Of a stretch of 64,000 nucleotides of DNA, positions 43,726 to 51,656 are shown one piece after another. The notes beneath the pieces are model-generated. The model saw only the letters and a program-made list of their open reading frames with translations, was not told the origin of the DNA and made no database searches. The position numbers and the translations under genes are program-made. Within the stretch, counting starts at the first letter, position 1, and each line of letters opens with the position of its first letter. Location: contig CBDHEI010000001.1 of assembly GCA_965262055.1 (NCBI GenBank), positions 372,001 through 436,000 on the forward strand, in the 5' to 3' direction. The stretch is from G958296245 sp965262055 (GTDB lineage: Bacteria; Chloroflexota; Dehalococcoidia; Lucifugimonadales; G958296245).

Positions 43726-45684
43726 ACCCTGCTTGAGCACAGCCGTCACAGTCCCCCCAGTACCCGTGCACAGGTGGACCGCCATCGTCCTGACAAACGA
43801 CGTGTTCCCCGACGACACCGGTATCGACTGCGCGTGGTAGTAGCACGCCTGATAGTGGAACACGATGCCAACCCCGCCGGCAGGCTCGTCGTTTACCCTG
43901 CTCACCTCGATGGTGTAGCTGTCCGACGACTCCAGGTTCAAGGCCTTCACACTCACCCAAAAGACCTCCCCCACCGCCATCTCGAGGCTATCCAACACGC
44001 TCGCGTCAAGGCTGTCCAGGAACAGTATCACCGGTCTGTCGGTCGGTATCGGAGTGGGTGTCGACGTGGGCGCAGGAGCCGGTGTGGGTGTGGGCGTAGC
44101 CGTCGGTGTGGGGGTAGGCGTGGGCGTGGAGGCATCGTGCCGGCGGACGCGGAGCATCAGCTTGTCCCCGGCGCTCCAGGGCTGCGTGGGCACCGTCCAG
44201 GTCAGCGTGCCGCCGCTCTCGGTCGCGTCGGCGACAATCAGCGACACCGTGGTCGTCCCGTCCAGCCCTATGAAGTCGAGGGCATGGCCGGTGACGTCTA
44301 CGGTCAGGCCCGCCGTGACCCGGCCAGCCTGCCCTGAGCCCGCCGAAGGAGGCTGCCATGAGATAGTGCCCACGGTGGTCGTGCCGGTGACGGCGCCGGC
44401 GGCGGCGTACGGATCGAAGAACGACTCCGTCAGGGTTCCGGGCGGTGCGGTCGCGGTGAAAACGTATTCCTCGTCGTGCCTAGATCCGGGGTAAACGTCG
44501 CAGATGGACATTGCGGTGCTTCGAGCAAGGTAGAACACCCGGTAACCCCCCGCCGGCAGCGACCGGGTGGCGACCACATGGCCCGGCTCCTCCATGCGTA
44601 TCAGGTCGGCGTCCGGGCCCTCGAACCACTGGCCCGGCCCTGAACCCTCTGGCAGAGGCGGCGGCGGTATACTCCTGAAGGCGATGGCGAAGGAGTGGAG
44701 GATTCCGGCCTTGCCGGACTCGACCGCCTGATCGGTGCGCCAGTAGCTCCAGCCCACCGCCTTGCGACGGCTGATCTCGTGGTGGAGGTCTGCGATGCAG
44801 TCGCTGTAGGTCTCGGCGCTATGACCGGGCGCTGTCCGCTTCACCTCCGCAATCTGGCGCTCGACCGCCGCGATCCGGGCCTTCAGGTCGGACAGCCCGA
44901 CGGACGGCACAACCGGGGTAGCCGGTGCTGCGCCCGCCCCTCCTGACCTGGCTGACCCTGCGGCGCTGCGGGTTGTTGCCCACGGGCGCAGCCCAGGGTC
45001 TTCCGTAAGAAAGCGCTGCTCGACCTTGGGTTCATCACCTTCGCCGGAGCGAACCGCAGCCCTTGTCGTCGTGGCCGTCGTCGTGGCCGGAATACTCGCG
45101 TCGGGGAGCCATGCCTTGAACTCGGTGCTGCGCACCGTGAAGTTGCGGTATGAACGCTCCAGGTCGAGGAGGCCTAGCCAGTAATAGTCATGGGCGGGGA
45201 CATGCCTGAGAAACAGGATAGCTTCGCGGTTCTCCCACCGGAGGTCTCGCACTTCCAGCAGGTTCTCGGCGAGCTTGGCTGCCTTCGCCTGAGTGGTCGC
45301 GTAGATAGCCGAATCGTCGTTGAATCCTTCAACATCCGACCCTACTGCATAGGCCGTGACCTGTGAGCCGCCGGAGCCCTTCAGGTACTCAAGGACCGTG
45401 AAGGTGTATTCCAGAGCGGCATAATATCCCGTGTCCTTCGTTGCGCTGGAGGGGTAGTTCTGTGGGGCGCGTTGCCCCACCGCCCGGACGGACGCGAACC
45501 GAACCCGCGCCACGACCTTCGAGCGGGCCGCCATCTCCTCGATGGAGGACGGCCCGACCTGCCCGTACACGTCGGTGGCCATGACCAGTTCTTGCGTTCC
45601 CCAATTCTTGACCGCGAACAGCGCACCGCCGAGCAGTGCCAGCAGGACAATGACCGCTATGGACACGCTTACGAGTATACGCAT
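43678..45684 (-). CDS. Large membrane-anchored protein of the tandem module, paralogue 3
   Basis: This 668-aa protein has an intact signal-anchor MRILVSVSIAVIVLLALLGGALFA. The N-terminal domain has SIEEMAARSKVVARVRF, EYTFTVLEYLKGSGGSQV and WENREAILFLRH. The middle contains a possible coiled segment (SDLKARIAAVERQIAEVK). The beta domain LDFIGLDGTTTVSLIVAD, a TPTPTPTPTA linker and a two-Cys C-terminal domain follow. It has an eight-residue PSAGSGQ-type insertion like paralogue 2. It starts 12 bp after the third protease gene. Function unknown; a cell-surface partner or substrate of the protease is inferred. Confidence 0.8.
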   Translation of the reverse strand: MRILVSVSIAVIVLLALLGGALFAVKNWGTQELVMATDVYGQVGPSSIEEMAARSKVVARVRFASVRAVGQRAPQNYPSSATKDTGYYAALEYTFTVLEYLKGSGGSQVTAYAVGSDVEGFNDDSAIYATTQAKAAKLAENLLEVRDLRWENREAILFLRHVPAHDYYWLGLLDLERSYRNFTVRSTEFKAWLPDASIPATTTATTTRAAVRSGEGDEPKVEQRFLTEDPGLRPWATTRSAAGSARSGGAGAAPATPVVPSVGLSDLKARIAAVERQIAEVKRTAPGHSAETYSDCIADLHHEISRRKAVGWSYWRTDQAVESGKAGILHSFAIAFRSIPPPPLPEGSGPGQWFEGPDADLIRMEEPGHVVATRSLPAGGYRVFYLARSTAMSICDVYPGSRHDEEYVFTATAPPGTLTESFFDPYAAAGAVTGTTTVGTISWQPPSAGSGQAGRVTAGLTVDVTGHALDFIGLDGTTTVSLIVADATESGGTLTWTVPTQPWSAGDKLMLRVRRHDASTPTPTPTPTATPTPTPAPAPTSTPTPIPTDRPVILFLDSLDASVLDSLEMAVGEVFWVSVKALNLESSDSYTIEVSRVNDEPAGGVGIVFHYQACYYHAQSIPVSSGNTSFVRTMAVHLCTGTGGTVTAVLKQGDTTLATADLEVSTPP

Positions 45685-45696
45685 AGCTTCCCCCCT

Positions 45697-46935
45697 CTAG
45701 TGATCATGCTCGCGGACGACCTGGTGCATGTACTGGATGTCTTTGGACGGTACGGTGTTGCGCTTCACGGACGAGCCCATGAGGTAGCTGGGGAGAGTAG
45801 GAAGGTCATCGAGTCCCAACGTGTGCCCGAACTCGTGAAGCATGACCCCGGGCATGTAGGCATATAAGACCCCCATAAACTCCACGTTATGCAGGTCTGG
45901 ATCGGAGTCTTGCCAAGTAAATACGCGCCTGTGTGCAGTCGGTGGCTGCTCTATGTCGAATGTCGGTCTGATGTGGATGGGAGGGCCCAGCAGCACGGGC
46001 CACCTTGGTCCGAATTTCGCGCACGCATAACTCCCATTTCCACAGGCCCCGGCGTCGTTGGTCACGGTGATAGGGATCACGTGGTCGTCGCTGTTCCGGT
46101 CGTCGCACAACGTGTCGCTTGCCAGACAGACCCGCTGATTCGGCCAGAAACCTCCGACCGCGACGTTCCAGGCGTTGGCCGCGCCGCTGATCGACCTGCT
46201 GAACAGCCGCCCCACTTCCGTCGCGATCGACGGCATATTGTGGAGGCTGTAGGCAGACGTGCCGTCCGGCTGGTGTCGTCCGTCATGCGGAATGTGTATC
46301 CAGCGCTGGAGCTGGATCGTGAGCACTTTGGAAGCTGTCGCCTGCGAAGGGTCCTTGAGCCGGGCCTCAATGACATGGCTCCCCGCCTGAAGATGCCGCC
46401 CCAAGCGCGAGTCGATGCTCCCGCGGGTCTCCGGGTTATCGTCATTGTACCCCAGGGTCTCCGTGATGGACGTGGCACCCCGCCCGCGATGCAGTTTCAG
46501 TGTGACGTCCAGCCCGGAGCCCTTGATGTCCACCAGAACGTGGGCACCGTGAGACGAGACATAGAAGACGAAATAGCGGCAGGCCAGGCCCCAGTCGTCC
46601 GTGTCGATGATCGTGCTGCCCGGCGTCAGCACCTTGGGGTCCACGTCTCTCTGGGTGCAGGTAGTGGGGTTTGGCGTGGGCGTGGGTGTCGGCGTGAGGG
46701 TAGCCGTCTTGGTCGGTGTCGGCGTCGGTGTTCTGGTCGGTGTCGGGGTAGCCGTCTTGGTCGGTGTCGGCGTCGGTGTTCTGGTCGGTGTCGGGGTAGC
46801 CGTCTTGGTCGGTGTCGGGGTCGGTGTTCTGGTCGGCGTGGGCGTGCTGGTCGGCGGCCAGCAGTGTGGGTTGAAAGCGTAGTAGTCGGGATCGCTGCAA
46901 CTCTCTGGGGTAGTCCTGCGCTGGCCTGAGCTCTC
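45697..46935 (-). pseudogene. Metzincin-like metalloprotease, paralogue 3, no 5' end
   Basis: The frame is open from 46935 but its first usual start codon is a GTG at 46644, inside the mature protein. It encodes CSDPDYYAFNPHCW, a TPTPTRTPTPTPTKTA linker, a PPC-like domain (VLVDIKGSGLDVTLKLHRGRG) and the catalytic LHEFGHTLGLDDL with Met turn YLMGS. No signal peptide is found in any frame upstream. Either the 5' end has been lost or only a linker-less cytosolic form of 315 aa from the GTG is made. Confidence 0.68.
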
Positions 46936-46994
46936 CTACGGGTTAGCGTAGCAGCGAACCTGGCAAAGCGCTCATATCACACAAGAAAGAGACC

Positions 46995-47023
46995 TTGACA
47001 GCAACGAACGCATGTCCTATTCT
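46995..47023 (+). promoter_or_regulatory. Promoter facing the HTH gene
   Basis: TTGACA (46995-47000), a 17-bp spacer and TATTCT (47018-47023). It starts a transcript running through the GTCACATC repeats to the gene at 47223. Confidence 0.6.
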
Positions 47024-47118
47024 ATGCCCATGAGAACAGCAGATGACCGCCGCGCCGGGACGCCCCCGCTGGCCCTCGGCCTGCCAGGAGCCTCGCGGAA
47101 AGAGGCCGTTGACGCCGT

Positions 47119-47188
47119 GTCACATCCCGTCACATCGGCGTCCCTTCCAGTCACATCCGTGTCACGTCGTGTCAGGTTCGTATCACGC
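47119..47188 (+). promoter_or_regulatory. Helically phased GTCACATC repeats
   Basis: GTCACATC or a variant begins at 47119, 47129, 47150, 47161, 47171 (GTCAGGTT) and 47181 (TATCACGC), with a weaker match near 47140. The step is 10-11 bp, so all copies would face the same side of the helix. The array lies between the promoter at 46995 and the start at 47223. It resembles an iteron or operator array; the binding protein could be the HTH protein just downstream. Confidence 0.55.
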
Positions 47189-47222
47189 CCCTGTAAGGTG
47201 GGCCAAAGCTGAAAGGGGCAAA

Positions 47223-47711
47223 ATGTTACAAAACGTTGCGGACACAGAGAATTCCAGCCCACCCGACGAGCAAGACCGGAGCGCCGAAGACCTTCCCGCT
47301 CCCGCCGATTCTCCACACGCTGACGAGCCGGTCCGTCTCACGCACAGGCAGATCACCGCGCTCCCATACCTCCTCTCCTCCGGGACGGTAGCAGAAGGGA
47401 GCAAGCTGGCTGGTATATCGCGCACCACCTTCTACCGCTGGATGGAAGACGAAGCCTTCAGGGCCCAGTTCGAGGAACTCCGGGCCGACGTCCAGAGCTA
47501 CGCCTACGCCGAGCTGCGAGGCCTCACCCTCAAGGGTGCCCTCGTCCTCGCGCAAATGCTCGAAGACCCATCGTCCGCCATTAGGCTCAAGGCCGCGCAG
47601 ATGGCCGTCTCCGCGGGCATGAGGGTCGGCGACCAGGCTGACTTCCAGAAGAAGCTCGCCCGCATCGAAGACGCATTCTCAGTCCACCAGTCGAGAAAGA
47701 CCATCCTGTGA
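47223..47711 (+). CDS. Small helix-turn-helix protein, terminase-small-subunit-like
   Basis: The ATG at 47223 follows AAAGGGGC and gives 162 aa; the frame is open further upstream to an ATG at 47043. After a disordered acidic N-terminus the HTH reads LSSGTVAEGSKLAGISRTTFYRWM. A helical region AYAELRGLTLKGALVLAQMLEDPSSAIRLKAAQ follows. This resembles the HTH and adjoining region of phage terminase small subunits or IS regulators. No other phage gene is nearby, so a regulator is as likely. The stop overlaps the next start by 4 bp. Confidence 0.6.
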   Translation: MLQNVADTENSSPPDEQDRSAEDLPAPADSPHADEPVRLTHRQITALPYLLSSGTVAEGSKLAGISRTTFYRWMEDEAFRAQFEELRADVQSYAYAELRGLTLKGALVLAQMLEDPSSAIRLKAAQMAVSAGMRVGDQADFQKKLARIEDAFSVHQSRKTIL

Positions 47712-48052
47712 AGGCTAGGCTCAGAGCCCTGGAACGCGCCCTCGTCCTCGAGCTCACCGAGATCGCTCTGGCCGAAGCCCTCGAGCAGCTCAAGGGCAGG
47801 TGGGATCGCGCCGCCTCCGACGGAGGCCCCGAGCCCAGCTCCTTCGACCTCGCCGACGCCCTGCGCGACGCCGGAGTCGCCGGAGTCCCGGCACTCCCCT
47901 ACGCCCTTAGCTACGTCGACCGCCACGCCCGCGACGACGGAGGCCCCGACTGCGCCCAGATCTTCAAGATACTCCTGCGAGGCTCCCCCGTACCCGCCAC
48001 CCTGGAACGGCCCCAACCCCCAGAGCGGGAATCTACTCCCGGTAGGTCGTAA
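47708..48052 (+). CDS. Small protein of unknown function coupled to the HTH gene
   Basis: This 114-aa protein begins in an ATGA overlap with the HTH gene. It is helical at the start (LRALERALVLELTEIALAEALEQLKGRW) and Pro-rich at the end. No family is recognised. Its last 20 bp overlap the convergent amidohydrolase gene. It probably forms a complex with, or modulates, the HTH protein. Confidence 0.5.
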   Translation: MKARLRALERALVLELTEIALAEALEQLKGRWDRAASDGGPEPSSFDLADALRDAGVAGVPALPYALSYVDRHARDDGGPDCAQIFKILLRGSPVPATLERPQPPERESTPGRS

Positions 48053-49361
48053 CGTCCAGGATGCTCCTCAACAGGCTCAGGTAGCGCTCCTTCGTCATCG
48101 GGGCCTTGTAGGCGGCCTTGATCTCGTGGGCGCGCTTGGCCCCGCCGGAAAGCAGGTCTATGACCGTCATGGCCATCGCCTTCGCCGCCGTCGGCACGGC
48201 CAGCTCGTAGTCGTCTATCAGGTAGTCGGCCCCGTGGGCGCGCCCGGCCGAGGCCCTGACGTACGGGTGGATGACCGGCATCAGCTGCGATACGTCCCCC
48301 ATGTCGGTGGAGCCGGAGCGGTGGCCCAGGTCTACGACCTTGTCCGCCCCCACCAGGTCGGAAGCATTGCGCCGGAACAGGTTGACCATCGACTCGTCGC
48401 TGCGGATGGGGAAGTAGCCGGGCAGGGTCTGAATGGTAACGCTCCCCCCCACGGCGAGGGCGCCCGCGCGCAGCGCCCGGTCCACCTTGGCGGCGGCGGA
48501 GGTCACCGCCTCCACGCTGCGGGCGCGCACGAAGGTCTCCAGCCGCACGTCCGCTGGCACCGAGCTCACCGCAGCGCCGCCGCGTGTGATGATCGGGTGT
48601 ATTCGCACCGAGTCCTCGTCCCGGTGGGTCTCCCTCTGCGCGTGGATCGCCGTCAGCGCGATCATCGACGCGTTCAGGGCATTGACTCCCGCGTGAGGCG
48701 CAGCTCCAGCGTGAGCCGCCACCCCCTCGAACCTGACGAGCTTTGCCACCATCCCGTTGTTGGAGCCGCCCACGGCGAACTTTGCTGTTTCTGGGGAGGA
48801 CACGGTATGGGTCATCATGGCCATATCCACGTCGTCGAGCGCTCCCAGCCTGATGAACTCCGGCTTGCCCGCCAGGAACTCCAGCGCGCCGTCCCGCCTC
48901 AGCTCGTCCCTGTACCCGATCTCGATATACTCCTCGGCAGGCACGACCACGAGGGCGACGCGCCCCGAAAGCTCCTCCATGACACCGGGCGCCATGAGGC
49001 CCGTCGCAACCGCCATCAACGCGCCGATCTGGCAGTGGTGGCCGCAGGCGTGTGCCGCCCCGGTCTCGGGGTCGGCGTGAGGATGTCCGGGCACGATGAG
49101 CGAGTCCAATTCCGCCATCACGGCGACCGTGGGGCCGGGCCTCCCGGAATCGAGAACGGCCTTCAGGCCGGTCACCGCGATGCCGTCCTCGAACGGGATC
49201 GACAGCCGCCTGAACGCCTCGGCGACGCGCGCCGCCGTCTTCACCTCCCGGAACCCGGCCTCGGGCGCGTTCAGTATCTCCTTGGACAACGCCACAGCCT
49301 CGTGCCCGTGGCGGTCTATCTCGGCGCTGGCCGCGCCCTTAAGCTCTTCCGGTGTCATCAT
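48033..49361 (-). CDS. M20-family amidohydrolase (aminobenzoyl-glutamate/N-acyl amino acid hydrolase type)
   Basis: The 442-aa enzyme has M20 metal motifs: AELDSLIVPGHPHAD, AHACGHHCQIG (Cys and His ligands) and the Glu pair in VPAEEYIEIGYRDE. The dimerisation domain segment HAGAAPHAGVNALNA and the C-terminal His region complete it. It hydrolyses an amide bond in an N-acyl amino acid, peptide or p-aminobenzoyl-glutamate-like substrate. A GAGAGGAG ribosome site precedes tandem ATGs. Confidence 0.87.
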   Translation of the reverse strand: MMTPEELKGAASAEIDRHGHEAVALSKEILNAPEAGFREVKTAARVAEAFRRLSIPFEDGIAVTGLKAVLDSGRPGPTVAVMAELDSLIVPGHPHADPETGAAHACGHHCQIGALMAVATGLMAPGVMEELSGRVALVVVPAEEYIEIGYRDELRRDGALEFLAGKPEFIRLGALDDVDMAMMTHTVSSPETAKFAVGGSNNGMVAKLVRFEGVAAHAGAAPHAGVNALNASMIALTAIHAQRETHRDEDSVRIHPIITRGGAAVSSVPADVRLETFVRARSVEAVTSAAAKVDRALRAGALAVGGSVTIQTLPGYFPIRSDESMVNLFRRNASDLVGADKVVDLGHRSGSTDMGDVSQLMPVIHPYVRASAGRAHGADYLIDDYELAVPTAAKAMAMTVIDLLSGGAKRAHEIKAAYKAPMTKERYLSLLRSILDVTTYRE

Positions 49362-49459
49362 GCGCCGCTCCTCTCAAGCATAATCGAGCCGCGCCGATTC
49401 TAGCAGAGCCTCGATTCCACAAGCTAGGATTGGTATATACCCAAATCTCTCGCTCGAAG

Positions 49460-49684
49460 AGGGTTGAGAACCTGAGTCTCCAGGACATACACACAGACCT
49501 AGTAGCGGATGAGGTGATCCAGCTACACGCCTTCGCACGGGCGATAGAGACGGGCGAGGGCCGCGACTGGCTTCACAACTCGGCGCTGGCGACCTGGGTG
49601 CTGATGGAGGCGTGCAACGAGTCGGCGCGCACGGGGAGGCGGGTGGACGTGAAGGCGATGCATGATGATGTACTGGGGGGGTAA
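49460..49684 (+). pseudogene. C-terminal remnant of a Gfo/Idh/MocA oxidoreductase
   Basis: The frame carries ADEVIQLHAFARAIETGEG, ATWVLMEACNESARTGRRVDV and a stop. This is the typical last 60 residues of a Gfo/Idh/MocA protein. The N-terminal Rossmann part is absent. It lies about 190 bp from the unpaired end of IS copy B, so the rest was probably removed by a rearrangement. The span 49685-49875 shows no gene. Confidence 0.6.
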
Positions 49685-49875
49685 GGGGGCTCGGGTGGCG
49701 CTGTTGGTCAGCTTCACCCGTTCGCCCTGAGCTCGTGTGTGGGTCGTTCATGGTTAGGCAGGCCCGCCTCGTCTACGGCGATCTGCTGCCCAACAACAAG
49801 GCTTGGGCGCTTCTCCGCTTCCTAGTCGACGGTAGGGCTCCCAGGCTGCACAGATAGACCTACAAACGAGTTCAG

Positions 49876-51623
49876 CCGGGATTTCCCATATTGGGAGTCT
49901 TCAGGCTCAAGGGGCAGCCCAAACGAGATGTTAGCATCATAGTCAGGTCCTGCAAGGCCAGTCAATCGCCGGTCTATCCGATAAGAGATGCGTTTGCAGT
50001 CGTAGAGCACCCTTCTTGTCCGTCTTCATCGTCCTCGTGTCCCCTGCCAGTGGGGTGAAAGCGCATTGAAGACAAGGCGACTCCCTGGAGCGCTCTCCCC
50101 CTCTTGGCAAGATCGTGGTGGCATCCTCCCTCAGCTTGGCGCCGGCGATAACCGGCCGATACGATCCAACACTCCCTGGAACAACCGTCGAGGAACCGAC
50201 ACCTCGGACAACTGAAAGATCAACCACCGGGAGTGCCGCACCAGACGGCCTCCCATCTTGATCAGCTTGACCTGCACGCTCCGCAGCGACCAGTGCTTGA
50301 CCGCCTTGGGCAGACACAGCCGGCGAAGGAAGTTCCCAAGGTTGTACGCCAGGACGAACAGAGACAGACGCACCCGGTTGGCCACGAACCGATGGCACGA
50401 CAGCCGAGTCCAGTTCAGGGCGTACTTACCCTCCTTGATCCACTGCTCGGCTGTCCCGCGACCATTGTAGAATCGCACCACTCCTTCGGGGCCAGCCGTC
50501 ATGTTCGTGACGATGAAGCCCACTCGGGGGAACAGCTCTCCCCTGTGCCACTCCACCTTGGCCACCACCCGCCGTGCCCGGTCCCAACTCCCGGCACGAT
50601 ACCAAAAGTCGTCGTATAGGATCACTGGACGCTTCGGCGGCCTCCCCACCGGCCTCCTGAGCAGAGGGGCGATCTCCCGTTGCAGCACCTCGTTGCCGGG
50701 GAGTCTTATAGCGTAAAGGACGTGCCGCTCCTCGAGGTACTCATAGATGTCCGGCTTAGCGAATGCGGCATCGGCGCGAAAGTACCGTCGCACTCCTGTC
50801 GCCCCGTAACGCGACAGGATCGGATCCAATACATCACGCCACCTGTGCGCGCTATGTACGTTCCCCGCACGCAGCTTGGCGCCCTCGCAGTCACCGAACT
50901 GGTTGAACACGAACAGAGGGTGACAGCACGTGCTCCCAAAGTGTCCGTTGTACGACGCTCCCTCCTGTTCTCCATGTACCGGACTTTCCGAACTGTCCAT
51001 GTCCAAGATCACCCGCCGGTGCGGCGTGCGGGACATAGCTCCATCCACCCACTTAGCGTTCAGTCGGCCCAACCCTTCCACGTTGCCGTCTTGGGTGAGC
51101 ACCTCGGTCTCGAACCGGCTCATGGTGTTGGTGCTGGCGGCCGGTCTCTCAGGACCACCTCGCCGTCCAACGATGATCCGCATCGTCGGGTCCTGGGCCA
51201 GCCGTTCAGCGTCGTTGGTATCCTCGTAGCCCGCCAGACGACTGTACACCGACTGCCTGAGAAGGCCCACCAATCGGTGCTGCACGTTGCGACCGCCCCG
51301 ACTCTCCTGCAGACACTCATTCGTCGTCTCCGTCAGTCCCAGCGCATCATCCAGCTCGCGACAGGCCAACAGTCCGGCGTCTGAGGTAATAGTGGCACCG
51401 TGGAACTCCAACCGTACACGTCGGTCGAAACGGAGCTTGGCGCGGAGGTTTGTGCTTTCACCCATTGGGTGCCTCCAGAGTGGGTACGTTATCAAGATCT
51501 AAAGCAGTCTATCACGACCAGTCTAGCACTCATGATCACCACTGTGCTCTGCTATGCGGCTACATCGGGTAGTTCCGTTGCTGATTACGGCAAGCCCTGC
51601 AGGGTTGATATGGGAAATGTGGG
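49876..51623 (-). mobile_element. IS1380-family element, copy B
   Basis: This 1748-bp element has the same ends as copy A: CCGGGATTTCCCATAT at the left and, reverse-complemented, CCCACATTTCCCATAT at the right. The flanks are TTCAG and ATATA, so there is no target duplication. One side must have been changed by deletion, inversion or recombination after insertion. The transposase gene is intact. Confidence 0.9.
50131..51465 (-). CDS. IS1380-family transposase, copy B
   Basis: The 444-aa protein starts at the ATG giving MGESTNLRAKLRFDRR, with GGAGG upstream. It is about 97% identical to copy A by eye. The motifs VILDMDSSESPVHGEQ, RYFRADAAFAKPDIYEYLE and GRGTAEQWIKEGKYALNW are unchanged, so it should be active. 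Confidence 0.9.
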   Translation of the reverse strand: MGESTNLRAKLRFDRRVRLEFHGATITSDAGLLACRELDDALGLTETTNECLQESRGGRNVQHRLVGLLRQSVYSRLAGYEDTNDAERLAQDPTMRIIVGRRGGPERPAASTNTMSRFETEVLTQDGNVEGLGRLNAKWVDGAMSRTPHRRVILDMDSSESPVHGEQEGASYNGHFGSTCCHPLFVFNQFGDCEGAKLRAGNVHSAHRWRDVLDPILSRYGATGVRRYFRADAAFAKPDIYEYLEERHVLYAIRLPGNEVLQREIAPLLRRPVGRPPKRPVILYDDFWYRAGSWDRARRVVAKVEWHRGELFPRVGFIVTNMTAGPEGVVRFYNGRGTAEQWIKEGKYALNWTRLSCHRFVANRVRLSLFVLAYNLGNFLRRLCLPKAVKHWSLRSVQVKLIKMGGRLVRHSRWLIFQLSEVSVPRRLFQGVLDRIGRLSPAPS

Positions 51624-51624
51624 A

Positions 51625-51630
51625 TATAAT
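51625..51630 (+). promoter_or_regulatory. -10 box of the glycerate kinase gene, touching IS copy B
   Basis: TATAAT begins one base outside the IS end. Any -35 must now lie within the IS: the best match is TTGATA at 51605-51610, with a 14-bp spacer, which is too short for a strong promoter. The native -35 was probably displaced. Confidence 0.5.
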
Positions 51631-51656
51631 CGCCCGCGACCGCCCGGAGCAGCCCA

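Noticed and set aside
47223..48052. Start of a prophage, from the terminase-small-subunit-like HTH
   Set aside because: No large terminase, portal, capsid or integrase follows; the next genes are metabolic.
21738..51623. A 28-kb composite transposon bounded by the two inverted IS copies
   Set aside because: Copy A has its own target duplication, and the interior carries a housekeeping suf operon. Independent insertions explain the layout better.
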